The notes under the pieces were generated by a model. That model was not told the origin of the DNA, searched no databases, and saw only the letters and a program-made list of their open reading frames with translations. The translations under genes were made by a program, and so were the position numbers. 64,000 nt of DNA, taken from positions 35,713,191 to 35,777,190 of the forward strand of contig NC_068346.1 of the NCBI RefSeq assembly GCF_014633365.1, given 5' to 3'. Below, in pieces: positions 34,001 through 45,511 of the stretch. Numbering within the stretch: position 1 is the first letter of the stretch; each line of letters opens with the position of its first letter. The stretch comes from Diospyros lotus. Its lineage: Eukaryota > Streptophyta > Magnoliopsida > Ericales > Ebenaceae.

Positions 34001-36977
34001 TTCATAGTCATTTTTCCTAGACTAATCTTTACCATAATAATCCTATCCCCTATTCTCTTGACATCCACTACCTCATCTATTAAGCTTTTATCCATAATAA
34101 TCCCCACTCCATTTTTCGCTCGATCAGTTCCTGTGTACCATATTTTATATCCAGCTTCTGATAAAGTTTTTGCTTTTTTCCCTACCTATCTCGTCTCTTG
34201 AAGGCACATAATATTAATTTGTCTTCTAATCATCACATCCACCACTTCCATAGCTTTGCCTGTTAATGTTCCTATGTTCCATGACCCAATCCTTAATTTA
34301 TGATTTTGTTTTTGGCCTTGACTTTGGATTTGATTTTGTTTTTGGCCTTGACTTTGAATTTGATTTTGTTTTTTATTTTGATTTTAGTTTTGGTTTTGAT
34401 TTTGATTTTGGTTTTGATTTTGATTTTGGACTTGCTTCTTTACCCACATCCGTCCAAGCAAATGCGGGAACTCTTGCTCATTTATCACTACATCCGGGCG
34501 CCGATGCAGCGGCCCTAGCTCACTTGTCACTACACGGGGGCAGTGTAGTGCGTCGCTATGAAGGGTTACGCCCACGCCCAAACGATTTTTTATAATTTGT
34601 CTAGAGTTCATGTTTTAGATCCGACTAAGTTTTACGTTGGCTGTCGGCTACCTAACACAACCCTCCTCCTTTATCCGGGCTTGAGACCGGCAGTGGATAA
34701 CATCCTCAGGCGGTGAGTGATGGTAGGTTAAGGTCAGTTGACACCCTGTTAGGAATTATGGTAGGCAGTGAGTTGGTGCTGGTTTGTTAGGTTGAAAACT
34801 CCTGTTTTCTATTTGAAAAGCATTTTAAATAAAACAATGGAAAAGATCTTAAATCTGGAAAACTGGACAGTAGAGTTTTTCATTTTCTATTTGAAAAAAT
34901 TTCTCGATCGGAAAAGGACAGAAAAAAAAAAAATCCCAATCACAAGTTTTTTTCCCCTTCTGTTGAATAATGCATGTTAAACAGCCTTTAAGGGTTTCTC
35001 TCTATATGTTGCGGTCTTTATGGAAAGAGGTCTGAACTTCATATTTATAGTGAGGAAGAACCGACGTCCCAAGGAATATGGTTATAGGTTGTGGCTTGAA
35101 ATTTTGTTAATGGAATGACCCCTCTTCAGCAGGCAGAGATAAGTGCTTGTAATGGACAAGTGGTGCTTATTCATGATAGAGAACAAAGAGCCTTGGACCA
35201 AGGCACATGGGGTACATGAGTTGTGCATGTCCGTCTTCAGTTTCTCTGTCTGTAAACCATTAAAGATAAGGATCCTTTGGGGCTAAGGATCCATCCTTGG
35301 TGAACCCCTAACTCTAGCCTCAGGCACCTTGCCTCAGCCTCCATCCTAGGTTGCTGGAGCAGTTGGAGATTTTGGAAAACCTGAAATTTACAGGAACTAT
35401 TGTACTCCTAGCTTCCATATAGGATTAGCTTATGAAACAACCTCTGCAGCTGTCTTGTAGAGCAGCTAGTAAGCTGCTCAGGTGGAGAATTCCTGCAGTT
35501 GAGTCAATGGGTGCCATGCGTAGTCTCAGGGAAGCGGGCAGTGGTTGTGGTGTAGGAAGTCCTGTGTGTTAGTCATGGGGTGGTATGAGTTCCCAAATTT
35601 GGTCCAATCAGTGAGGCATGACATGCTATTTCCATTGGCTGATTTGTGGATACAGCTTTTAATTGGAGACAACTATAGAAATAAGCTTGAACTCCAGGAG
35701 AAGAGACCATGGAGTCTGTTGCATGTCCTACATGGAGTCACATAATGGTGCATGCAATGTATGAAACAAGTACCCCACTGATGGCTCGAAATTCTTGTTC
35801 GTCCGAATTCTACTATGATCCAGATTCTATTCAGGTGTTATTTGATGCCAATGCAATGAAAGCGAATTTTCAAATTGATGGACCATTTAGAACTGGCTAT
35901 CTGTAACCTTTCTGGGCAAGGAATGCAGTCTATGAGTTTGAACCTAGCACATTGCTGGAATTACAATAGGAGCACACTTAAGAGTGCTTGGTTTTGCATG
36001 AGAAGGTGTTGCTTTTCACACATGGTATTACTTTTTTCCATATAAACCTGAAATGGGCGTGGTATATTTTTGGTATTGCTTGCAGGCAGATTTGTTTCTA
36101 GCACCACAGCTTTGCGCATCAATCAAAAGTTTCAGTCTTGACATGGTATGCTATTCCTAAACTGATTAAGTCTGTAATAAGGCCAATTAAATCTTTATTT
36201 TTATGTTTTGGCTTCAAATAATTTACCCTTTTTTTTATGGTATGCTTCAAATCTTTATTTTTATGGTCAGTGAACCTTGGTGGTCATGGTAAGGTTACTC
36301 CTTTGTGATTGGAAGGTCACAGGTTTCCGTCATGGAAACAGTCTCTTTGCAAAGTATGGGTAAGGATGTATATAAGGATGACTCTCCTCCAACCCTTGCA
36401 AATTGGGGGGCCTTTTGCTCTGAGGAAGCCTCAATTGAGATGCTTGTCTAACTTAAGCAATCGGCATGCCCATTTCTTAAAGAGAGAATGGAAAGTGAAG
36501 GGGTGAAGGCCACATTGGTGTGGGTCCTGGACTTCCCTTTCTGTCTTATTTTAAAAAATTTATGGAATAGATGCTGGTGAACTGTTGAAGGGTGCTACTC
36601 AGCAAAAAGAAAAAAGATTTTTAAATGGTGCTGTCTATGTTAATCCAGAAATCATATAGAATTGGCTTTTGCGGAAATACTTTTTTACCTTCTCAAATTA
36701 TGTAAGATAGTTTCGAAGACAGAACAGTTAAATTTAATATGTAGTCCATTGTCTTCTTGATTACAAAATTGTTGTTTGATTGGTGGTTATGTGAAATTGG
36801 CTCAGCTTAGCATCTTATATGATTTTGAGGAAGTTCTAATATCAACTCTCTCATTGATTTTCACAGACTCCGTACCCTCTTCTATCTAGGTTGAATGAAG
36901 CATACAATGAGCACCCTGCTTTCCAAGCTGCCATGCCAGAAAAGCAGCCGGATACGCCTGTTGAGGTAAGAGGCTGA
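25082..36977 (+). CDS. GSTZ1: Zeta-class glutathione S-transferase / maleylacetoacetate isomerase
   Basis: Enzyme of tyrosine catabolism in the cytosol: glutathione-dependent cis-trans isomerisation of maleylacetoacetate to fumarylacetoacetate. Ten coding exons read in one frame: 25082-25084 (ATG only), 25180-25276, 25387-25443, 26846-26931, 27301-27372, 29411-29464, 29589-29664, 30645-30706, 36086-36145, 36867-36977. They total 678 nt, 225 residues, close to the roughly 220 usual for plant GSTZ. The thioredoxin-fold domain shows the zeta signature [17 protein letters not shown] with the active-site SSC, then the [14 protein letters not shown] cis-Pro loop and [20 protein letters not shown] for glutathione binding. 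The helical domain includes [19 protein letters not shown] and ends [15 protein letters not shown]. All introns are GT..AG. The final GAG|GTAAGAG is also a strong splice donor, so an alternative last exon (for example after the CAG near 37710) cannot be excluded. Confidence 0.95.
25617..25632 (+). repeat. Poly-C run in GSTZ intron 3
   Basis: Sixteen consecutive C, followed by CA-rich sequence. It is likely polymorphic in length. The rest of intron 3 (25444-26845) has an AAAG microsatellite at 26635-26660 and no recognised element. Confidence 0.9.
27373..29410. other. GSTZ intron 5 with a possible LTR fragment
   Basis: A 2-kb intron between GTAATT and TTATAG. The stretch 27400-27640 (CCCTATTAATAGGGAACTGG, then repeated AGATACAAAG phrases) has the feel of an inverted LTR with a TATA box reading leftward, but no termini or target duplication were found. 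The remainder shows no coding frame of interest; open frames at 27655 and 28668 have no recognisable content. Confidence 0.4.
30005..30172 (-). mobile_element. Au-like tRNA-derived SINE in GSTZ intron 7
   Basis: Read on minus, the head GAGGGCAAGCTTGGTAGCAA runs into ATGGTAAGGCTGC, then TTGCGGGTTCAAGTTGTGG (B-box GGTTCAAGT), AACAACCTCTTGGCAA and GGAAGGCTGCATACATACAA. This is the Au SINE wording known widely in flowering plants. The pol III A- and B-box arrangement is preserved. The tail end near 30020 (CTGGGTACCCCCAGTGCATG on +) is degraded. Confidence 0.8.
30707..31406. other. GSTZ intron 8, left of the LINE
   Basis: About 0.7 kb of intron with no recognised element; the open frame 30669-31037 starts in exon 8 and reads on into the intron, so it is not a separate gene. 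It ends in a C-run (31401-31409) next to the LINE tail. Confidence 0.55.
31407..34745 (-). mobile_element. RTE-type non-LTR retrotransposon (LINE) in GSTZ intron 8
   Basis: Antisense to GSTZ. Minus-strand order: leader with GCCGGTCTCAAGCCCGG and GTAGCCGACAGCCAACG (34690-34625); an N-terminal segment ([20 protein letters not shown]) ending in Gln/Asn repeats (34440-34290); apurinic endonuclease ([47 protein letters not shown]) at 34280-33540; and reverse transcriptase with [14 protein letters not shown] (about 32870), [18 protein letters not shown] (32500) and [11 protein letters not shown] (32215-32183). The C-terminal region reads [11 protein letters not shown] (about 31660). The 3' end is a TTG microsatellite, seen as AACAAC repeats at 31410-31424, typical of the RTE clade. 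In-frame stops at about 34195, 32797, 32700, 32437, 32380 and 31758 show it is dead. RTE ORFs are normally about 1000 residues, so this copy is nearly full length. Confidence 0.93.
34746..36085. other. GSTZ intron 8, right of the LINE
   Basis: About 1.3 kb of intronic DNA up to the TTGCAG acceptor at 36085. Contains an A-run near 34920. No domain, terminal repeat or RNA gene is recognised; short open frames at 35545 and 35709 show nothing. Confidence 0.5.
36271..36415 (+). mobile_element. Au-like tRNA-derived SINE in GSTZ intron 9
   Basis: Starts ACCTTGGTGGTCATGGTAAG, then TTACTCCTTTGTGATTGGAA, GGTCACAGGTTTCCGTCATG (degraded B-box), GAAACAGTCTCTTTGCAAAG and GGGTAAGGATGTATATAAGG. Same family as the minus-strand copy at 30005-30172 but in the sense orientation. 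The tail is shortened. Confidence 0.78.
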
Positions 36978-38101
36978 GGTAATAGACTAGTACAAAGTAC
37001 TTACTGATATATGCTCTTTCTTCTCGTTGCATTCTTTATTTTGTATTTCATTCATTTCTTTGGGGGGATGGGATTATGACTTAAGGCATTATTAAACACC
37101 ATCTTAGTCTTACTTGGTGAGTGACTCAATCGACATATATTCTAGCACATGTTTGTATGCTTAGCCCCAAATACTGGATTAAATGAATTGCTATGATTGG
37201 CGTTTGGGTTTTTTTACTGAACTTGGACTCTATTACCCACTCTTAATATCAAGCTGTTTGATAGTGTTGTGTCTGTTGCTTAAACTAAAGAGGACCTCAA
37301 ATAAGTTGGCCTTTGTTGGTCTTATACTGACTTGATCCTTCTCCTTTCTGTTTCTATATCCAGATCTGAAGAGCCATCTAACTTTAGAGGGCCCCTTCAA
37401 AGTAAAGCTACTTAAGCAGATCCTATCCCAGAGCTTCGATGTTTCTAGCAGATTATATTGCCCCAAAGCTCATATTAGAATAAGCCCGGAATAAAATGAA
37501 GTCCTGTAGCTATGTCTGAAACATCTAAGCCATATGGTTGCTGAAGTTCAACTCTCTTGTTGACATTCTTCAGCAGAACCAAACATGTACTAATGTTTGT
37601 GGTTTGAAGTTCCTTGTGTTAAAACTCTTATGTTCTGCTGTGATTAATATAAAGCTTTCCTATTTCTCTTACCTTCTTTCCCTGTCTCTGCCCCTTTTTG
37701 ATGCCCCCAGAATATACTTTGCTTGCCCATTTTGCAAGGAAAACAACCATTGGTTGTATCCAGTGCATGAATCTTCTCATTTAAGAAGACTGGATTTGGG
37801 GGATGATCGTCTTTGTATGCAATTTACCTAATATCGTATAAATGATGTGATTCAGCTACCAATGTAACTAATGATGTTTGATGTTGTCAACTCGACAATC
37901 TATGCCGATAATTGGCTACTTAACGCGATTTTTTTCTTTAGTTGGAGGCTGTAAGTAGAGGGAACAAATTGAATACTAGCAATGTTGAAAAGGTTATTTT
38001 GATCAAGAGACATAATATTTCTCGAGTAATTATTTAAACAAAATACTAAAAATAGTAAAAGTGAAAGAAACTCCCTGGAATAGTATAGACGGTGACAATT
38101 T
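36978..38101 (+). other. GSTZ 3' flank with possible poly(A) signal
   Basis: An AATAAA at 37490-37495 would give a 3' UTR of about 530 bases. Another possible terminal exon after a CAG near 37710 would read a short tail in place of VRG. The open frame 37538-37831 has no recognisable domain. Nothing else stands out until the SINE at 38102. Confidence 0.4.
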
Positions 38102-38346
38102 GCCACATGTGTTTGAGAGTTTGAGATATTGTGAGATCGTGAGTTCGATTTTATCTCTATGTGAGACTATGTAATTATCTGTGTCTATTTAAGAAGTTAG
38201 GTTCTAGATTTTAGATTATGGTGAATCTGTCTATACACCTAAGTTAGGTTTAAGCAGACTATAAATTTAAAAAAAAGTGAATAATTCGGATCAAAAGTTA
38301 TATGTATATTAAAGGTTTCTTAAATTTCTTACGTCATAAAAAAAAG
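38102..38346 (+). mobile_element. SINE-like element, copy A
   Basis: Contains a B-box-like GTGAGTTCGATTTTATCTC and ends in GTCATAAAAAAAA. The same body recurs at 55893-56096, matching GAGAGTTTGRGATAT, then GACTATAAATTT and CGGATCAAAA / TGGATCAAAA before the A tail. Two dispersed copies sharing ends, a B-box-like motif and an A-tail suggest a tRNA-derived SINE family. Confidence 0.55.
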
Positions 38347-38351
38347 ATGTA

Positions 38352-38371
38352 GGGGGGGGGGGGGGGGGGGG
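38352..38371 (+). repeat. Poly-G run
   Basis: Twenty consecutive G, followed by another G-rich step. It may form a G-quadruplex and is likely unstable in length. Confidence 0.95.
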
Positions 38372-38639
38372 ATGGGGAGGGAACACTACAGGGAGCGAGG
38401 GAATGTGCCTTTCATTAAGGAGGAGAATGGACGGACGCCAAGCCCTAAGACGGTGCAATTTGGTCGGTGATGGGTCCCTCCCACAGTCCCACTCCTTAAC
38501 CCAACCTGTCTCTGAGCCCATCTCCTCTTCTTTTGGATTATCCATCCATGCATTTAATACTCTGATGGGTGAAAGAGATTTCTCAAGCCTTATGCCTTAA
38601 TCATCACCTAGCCAACATCAACAACAACAATAATAATAA

Positions 38640-38850
38640 TGCCCCCGGGCTCAGCTCGAGTGACTCTGACGCTCTTGTGGAGATACCACAAGTGCCGATG
38701 CTCCCAAATTCAAAATTGAGGGAACTTGAGTCTTGATTTACCCCCCTCCCATGAAATGGGGTCACCGGGATAGAGGCGCTTGTTCTAGGCATTACCGAAC
38801 AACAACAACAAAAACAACAACAACAATAATAATAATAATAATAATAATAA
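38640..38850 (+). mobile_element. tRNA-derived SINE with (AAC)n(AAT)n tail
   Basis: The head GCCCCCGGGCTCAGCTCGAG resembles an A-box region; GGGAACTTGAGTCTTGATT is a degraded B-box; the body ends GGCATTACCGAACAACAACA and runs into AAC then AAT repeats. The sequence just before the head (38612-38639) is also AAC then AAT repeat, either a target duplication or the tail of an earlier insertion. No coding potential. Confidence 0.55.
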
Positions 38851-39858
38851 ATTTTATTTTCATACTACTCCTTTCTCACACAATTGATGACTTAATTAGA
38901 TGTAATATGTATATTTTATTATTATTAATGAGGATATACATTTAATATAAAATCAAACGTGTCATTGCGAGAGTCTTCTTGGCATCTATACCCTACACTT
39001 TTAATTAAAGTAAATAATATTTTGTATAAACTATAAAAGGACTTTTTATATAATGTCTTTAATTCAGAGTTATATCCGAAATTAATATCAATGTCGTGGC
39101 GTTTTTTAAGATATAAAGAGAAGATAAGAGATTATCAAATTTAATGACTTAAGTGACTAATTAGAAGATGAATTAATTGGAACCATAATCTAACCTCAGT
39201 TTAACAAACAATTATCTAATTAATTCACGTGCAAGAGGAAGACAGATTAATTAATTAAACTTAAAAAGCTGCAACTTACTATGTGCGATGATGGAGAGAA
39301 TTGAAACCACCACCACCACCACCACCGACCACCGACCGGACAACCGCCAAAACGGTGGAAGCCACCAGATTGTTGTGGGGATGAGGAAACCGACATCTAA
39401 TGGGGGGGGCCATGCAAGAAGCAGCCAACTTCCAACTTTTCTCTTCTTTATCTTCCATCCACAGAGAGAATTAAGATAGATATCTGTATATATCCACACA
39501 ATCAATCATCCAAACCCTCTCCTTTTTGATCTCCCTTTGGATGCTTTTAGCAGATGACTAGGTGGGGGCTCATATTTGTGTTCTTTTGTATGTGTAATTT
39601 CAGTTCAGTACCATGCAAGTTTTTGTTTGTCAGTTCTTCATTTTCTTCTCATCCATGGCTTAATCACATCTCTTTATTTTATTTGGCTTTTAATGACTTT
39701 CTTAATTTGTAGAATGAAAACTTGGGAGAAGCCCTCCGAGTACGCTTTTAAGAGTTTATGTTACGAAATTGGATCGAATACAAATTACTATTATACCATC
39801 AATCACATATGTGAACATATAATTTTATGTGGAAAATCTAAATTGAAAAAAACTACGG
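38851..39858. other. Intergenic DNA with an ACC microsatellite
   Basis: Mostly AT-rich. A short GC-rich island at 39285-39425 carries (CCA)n repeats near 39306-39335 and explains open frames on both strands at 39251-39505. No gene recognised. Confidence 0.55.
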
Positions 39859-40234
39859 GCAGAAAGAACAAAATATCACTAAGCAAATAATTATTAATAC
39901 AAAAGTAATATTGTCAAGCAAATTTTATGTGACCTGGACATGTATTTATAGACTTAAAATCATTTATAGATATATACAGAAAATTAAAAGATAATTCATG
40001 AAAATATTCTTCCAGATAAGATAAATCTCAGTCAAAATTGAATTTGGCAGAAAGAACAAAATATCACTAAGCAAATAATTGTTAATACAAAAGTAATATT
40101 GTCACGCAAATTTTATGTGACTTGGACATGTATTTATAGACCTAAACTCATTTATAGATGTATATAGAAAATTAAAAAATAATTCATGAAAATATTTTTC
40201 TAGATGAGATAAATCTCAGTCAAAATTAAATTTG
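39859..40234. repeat. Tandem duplication, 188-bp unit
   Basis: Copy 1 starts at 39859 and copy 2 at 40047; both open GCAGAAAGAACAAAATATCA and close with GATAAATCTCAGTCAAAATT. Identity looks above 90%. A more diverged third piece starts near 41101 (GGGCAAAAAGAATAAACTAT), so the unit belongs to a wider local repeat, possibly a fragment of an LTR. Confidence 0.88.
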
Positions 40235-41957
40235 ACAATATCCTAATCATAGTCAAATTTAAAGTCATAATTATAGTTAAATTAGGAATCCTGAATTTCG
40301 AATCACAATTATAATAGTTAAAAGACTTAAATTAGGAGGAGAGGTCATATAGAGTTTGAAGTGTGGTGTTTTGTGTAAGGTTTGGATTAATTATTAAATA
40401 AATATTTATTTTTGATTGATTTTTTAATTTTAGAATAATATTTTATTTCATCAAAACTTATTGTCACCTTTATAAGTTGGTTCAAATTAATAACAGAGTT
40501 ATTGTCCGTCACTTTGAGTTGTTAAATGTTGATTTATACAACTCCACATGCATAGATAACTATTATAGTCGACTAGTTGATCTGAACATGTCGACTAAAC
40601 TCAATAAAAGATCAAATTCATCTTTAGTAATGAACCTTAATATTTAGTTTTAGTTAATTTGAACTTAGTTTCAAATTGACTAGTTAGTCAACTATAATTG
40701 TTATTTGTACATGTGAAATTGTACAAGTCATTACTTAACGACCCAAAATGGTGGACAATAATGATGTTATAGATTCGAATAAACTAACAAAGGTGGTTGT
40801 GACTTTTGATAGAAATAAAAGATTGATCTAAAATTGAAAAAAAGGTCAAAAGTATTTATTTGATAATTAGTCCTTAAAAATTTTGGTGGTCGCTTGAAAC
40901 GTCTAAGATAAAAAATAGGTGATGATATTATCGATATTAATGATTCGCTAAGAATTATTCATAATGACTTGGATAACCCTTTTGTGTAATGTGACTAACA
41001 AAATATTTTTACAAATTTAGAATAAAAAACAAACTGTAATCAAACCATCAAACATAAACATACAAATGAACACGAAAAAACCCAATATAGAAAAAATAAT
41101 GGGCAAAAAGAATAAACTATCACTATGATAATATTGTTGTAATAATTTTAAAATATTAATTACTTATATTTATAAATTTATCACTATATATAAAAAAAGA
41201 TTCATATAAATTTATAGTCCAATAGAAGATAGGCATTAAGAAGAGAAACATGTAATAATTATTTAAGGCAATATTATTGACCAACCACCTCTAATGATGT
41301 AACCAAAGGAAGAAATTCTTTGTTATTGTCCAAAAACATTGCCAAAGATGGAGTTCACTTGAGGCAATTATGTACAAATTTGGAAACAAGATTGCACCCA
41401 CTCCCCTTTTTGATCAACTAATTGATGTTACTAATATGATTATAAATTAATTAATCTTTCAAGTTCGATCGATTTTTAATTATAAAAATACTATTTAGAT
41501 ATTTAAATTTAATATTTATGGTGACGCTTTATATTAATGTCTTATATTTCGTGTTATATTAATACAAATATATTAGATATGATACAGAATGTCAGTTAAA
41601 ATGTTAAATTTAATATTTAAATAATATTTCCATTTTAATTAAGTTTTTTATTCTTATTTTTTCAATATTTTCTCTAGTATTAGGCAACCTACTAGACTTA
41701 TTTTAATTTGGTGGGGGCAGTTTATCCACCATCAATAACCAATAGTGGCTATTAAAAAAAAAAAACAATAGTGAGTAAAATAAATTAATTGGAAAATTCT
41801 TCTCATTTGATATTTATATTATTTAATAGGTTTCTGGATTTAGATCCATCTCAACATTTAATTATGTGTAATATAAAAAGGTATATATGTTTTTAAAATG
41901 AATTATCACTAAATGAAGTTTTGGATTGTAAAAAAATGAGTTGATCTACTAGCATTA
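40235..41957. other. AT-rich intergenic DNA
   Basis: No gene, RNA or well-formed element recognised. It contains a diverged copy of the 188-bp unit near 41101. Phrases near 40560-40740 (CTAGTTGATC, GACTAGTTAGTCAACTATAA) are loosely repeated in both orientations. Confidence 0.5.
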
Positions 41958-42405
41958 TAGGGGTGTGCAAATGGTCTCAATCGAAATTCACTAATCAATT
42001 ACACCAAATTGAGCAACAAAATTGAACTAAACAGAACTGGCCAATTAACCCGAAAAATCGAACTAACCAATAATCGAAAAAATTGAATCCAAATCGTATA
42101 AACTGAACCGAACCGATTAAACTGAAGAAATGCAAAAATAATTGAAGAAAATTAAAGTAACTGATAGAAAATACACCAAAAATAAAGAAAACGATGTGGT
42201 TTTAAAACACCAAAATTATATCATTTGAAAGTTCGGTTGGTTTGATTAATTTGATTATTCTAATAAAAAAACTGAACCAAAAATTGAAAATCAAACTTTT
42301 ATATAAGAAAAATTAATCAAACCGAACTGATGCAAGAAAAAAATTTAACTGAACCAACAAATTTGGTCTGTTCAATTCAGGTAAATCAAACTTTTACTCT
42401 CCCTT
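41958..42405. mobile_element. hAT-type non-autonomous element, degraded
   Basis: The left end TAGGGGTGTGCAAATGGTCT matches the classic plant hAT terminus. The interior is full of ACTGAACCGAACCGATTAAA and TTCGGTTGG wording, common in hAT MITEs. The right end (about 42405, complement TTAAGGGAGAGTAAAAG) is only loosely complementary, so the right terminus is decayed. Confidence 0.55.
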
Positions 42406-42811
42406 AACTAATAACAAAACCTAGTCAAAGTAATCCAATTAGATTTATGGGCTTAAATTAGGAAGAGAATTTAATTTAAATAAAAAATTATAATTATTTG
42501 CCCCATTAATGACTTTTATACACTTATTCAAAAGGGGACGAAACGTAATAATTTTTATACACTTATTCAAAAGAGGACGGAGGGTCTAACCAGATCATGT
42601 GACTTTTTTCACATTGATTTAATCTGTCAATGTCTATTATTATCAGTTTCCTTAAAGAAAATAGTTACGTTACTTAGAATCGGATAATTTTATAATATTA
42701 TTTTATTTTTAATATTAAATAATACATTATATTTAATATTTTGTACATATTTTGGGGGGCAGGTTCAACAATTTTTTGTCTTCCAACAGGTAAAAAGAGT
42801 GTCTCAGTCTC

Positions 42812-42851
<40 letters not shown>

Positions 42852-45476
42852 TCTACCAGTTTCCAGTGAATTGGGAGCTGTTCATGATGTGAATCTTAGT
42901 AGGAAGCCAACAGAGGGCGGTTGTGATGTGGCTCCCCCCGCCCCCATGAAAATGACATAATTACAAACACCCATACAATTCTACAATATCTTCATAAAAT
43001 ATTAATTTTCAAAATATAAATATTTTTATATATTATATATAATTATTTAAAGAATAATTAAATTTTTTTATCATAAAATATTAACATTTTTAATAATAAT
43101 ACTTAGGGCGGTGAACGAGAAAATAATTTCTGATCTCTAAATATTTTTTTAAAAGAATAGTCGTGTATCTTTATTATGAAATGTTGACATTTACGTTAAA
43201 AACTTAATAATGTTTAGGGAGATTGAAAAAATGTTACCATGCATTGATTTCAAAACTGCAATTGAGGCTTCATTGACGACTACCTCCAGCATGTGATATT
43301 TATTATTTATATTTTAAGGAGAGTCTAATCTCGCTCGGTAGTTAGTTTGGATTTTTTTATTTCATTTCTGATTATGTTTTCTTTGTGATGCTCGGGATAT
43401 GCCATAGCTAAAAATATAAACGTTTTGAGATTTTTTTCAATGAGTTCTTACTTATAGGAAAAAAAAAATCATCATATATGTAGTTTCTTTGAACTAAAAT
43501 TCACTATTTAATGAATTTCGATACAAATGTTATTTGGATGTTTAAGTTTAATAATTGTGATAATATTCTATATTGATGTCTTATATTACGTGACATATCA
43601 ATACAACAGATATAAAAGATATTAATATCAAATATTAATAAAAATTGGTGAAAAACATTAGCCTAACTCCATCATTCTTGCTAAAGCAAAGTGACCTAAT
43701 TGGATATGTCAAATTGGGGCAAATCTTTGATTTCTACATGCTTCTAGGGTTCTCTCTTTTCCCCAACTACCTCTCTCTCTCTATATATATTTTTTTATTT
43801 GCATAATCCCTTCTTTAGTTATTAAATTAATATATAATATATGGTATGTGTCAATATTAATAAATTAAATTAAAATGATTAAGTGAGGAGGAGAGAGCTA
43901 GACTTTGACTTGTGGTGGGAGGCCAGTCCTTGTCATTGAAAAATTCTCTCTATTCTGTATTGTATATATGCATGCATCTTTAGGAAGAGTCCAACCATCC
44001 TTCTGGAAATCTCTTTGGATTCGAATCATCACTTGTTAATTCTTGTAAGTATAGTATAAGGTTTTTGTCTTTTGAGGAAAAGTTTGACGATTGAATTATA
44101 AAAGTTTGACAATTGAATTAGTAATTAAATTTCAAACGACGAGTGTAAGATGTTAGAGACAAGTGGATATTAAGGTTTTAGTCCTTTTTTATCTTTAGTA
44201 TCTTTTTAAGTTTGTATAGTTCAAATCGGGACAGTGTGAGCGTAATTTTTGTCAAACTACTTCCTAGCTATAACATGATATGAGGATACGACTTTAGCTA
44301 ATGTCTAATTCATACTCCTTGCCCCACTTCGCAACCAATGGCTTCACTTGGCCAATGAAAGAGAAGTACGATGAGGCGTGATTATTTGAGTAACGTTTGT
44401 TAAAATGAGTAAGATAACCTTATATTAAGATAAAGTTAGAATACTTTTTGAATTAAAATATGAAATGATCAAAGATAAGTTTGAAAAATATTCTAAAATT
44501 TTATCAAATTATTTGTTAAATTTTTTAGAATACGCTGCAGGACATGTGCGTCATTTTTTTTATCTATAAGGTCTAATATATGTTTATCTGAAGAGAGAAG
44601 ATAAGCATATATATCTGAAAAATATCAAATAAGAAGTCATGTGATTTTTTTTTCAAGAGTCGTAAGAGAAATTCAACAAATACATTGAAAAGAACAAAAG
44701 TTTAGAATGTTTTTTATATTTTACATCTTTTGATCTATATCTTAATTAACAAATACTATTTTGATAGAAAAAAACATGTGTCACCCAAGGAGCAACATAT
44801 CAAAATAAACATTATTGATGAAAACAAGACTCACTCATCCAATAGGCATTTAAGCATATTACTAACAATTAATATAAAAATAAGAATAAGAATATGATGA
44901 ACAATCCCACATGATTGCCAAGTACTTTAACAAAAACACCAAGTGTGTGTAAGACTCCATGAGTAACTATATATAGATTTAATCAACAAGGTATGATCAT
45001 GACATCAAATATGGGAAAACCTAACCAACTATATATATATATATATATATAGCCAAATGCCTTGCCCTTTTTTTATATTATTATGTGTTTTTCATTTAAA
45101 TTTTTATTCTCTATTACTCTTAAACTCCCAATTACCTAAAGATTCATTTATTCCAACTTAAATATATCAGATCATCTTAAAGAGTTTTGAGATAACATTT
45201 CATCGCAATTGTTATAATAAGACCTAGCAAGAATTATTACTCTAGCTAGCCAGTTCATTTGAGAGCACGGTTACAATGTTTTTCACAATCGTTTTAACTT
45301 TTTTTAGACAGTTTTCACACAAATCCACTACCCTTCAAAATTCAATGGTTGGAGAAGATATTTGGTGGCCGCCCATATCTTGATTAATGTTTCTGCATGT
45401 GGCTTATGTGTGGACACCAAGAGATTAAAGAGATTCATATTGTTCATACATAGAGACTTAATTATATATATGATCG

Positions 45477-45511
<35 letters not shown>

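Noticed and set aside
33250..34595. Frames on + across the LINE, including an Asp/Phe/Gly-repeat frame at 34266-34595
   Set aside because: They are antisense to the RTE ORF; the repeat frame is the mirror of the Gln/Asn tract.
35545..36506. Three short + frames in and around GSTZ intron 8/9
   Set aside because: Intronic; the last one coincides with the Au-like SINE. No family similarity recognised.
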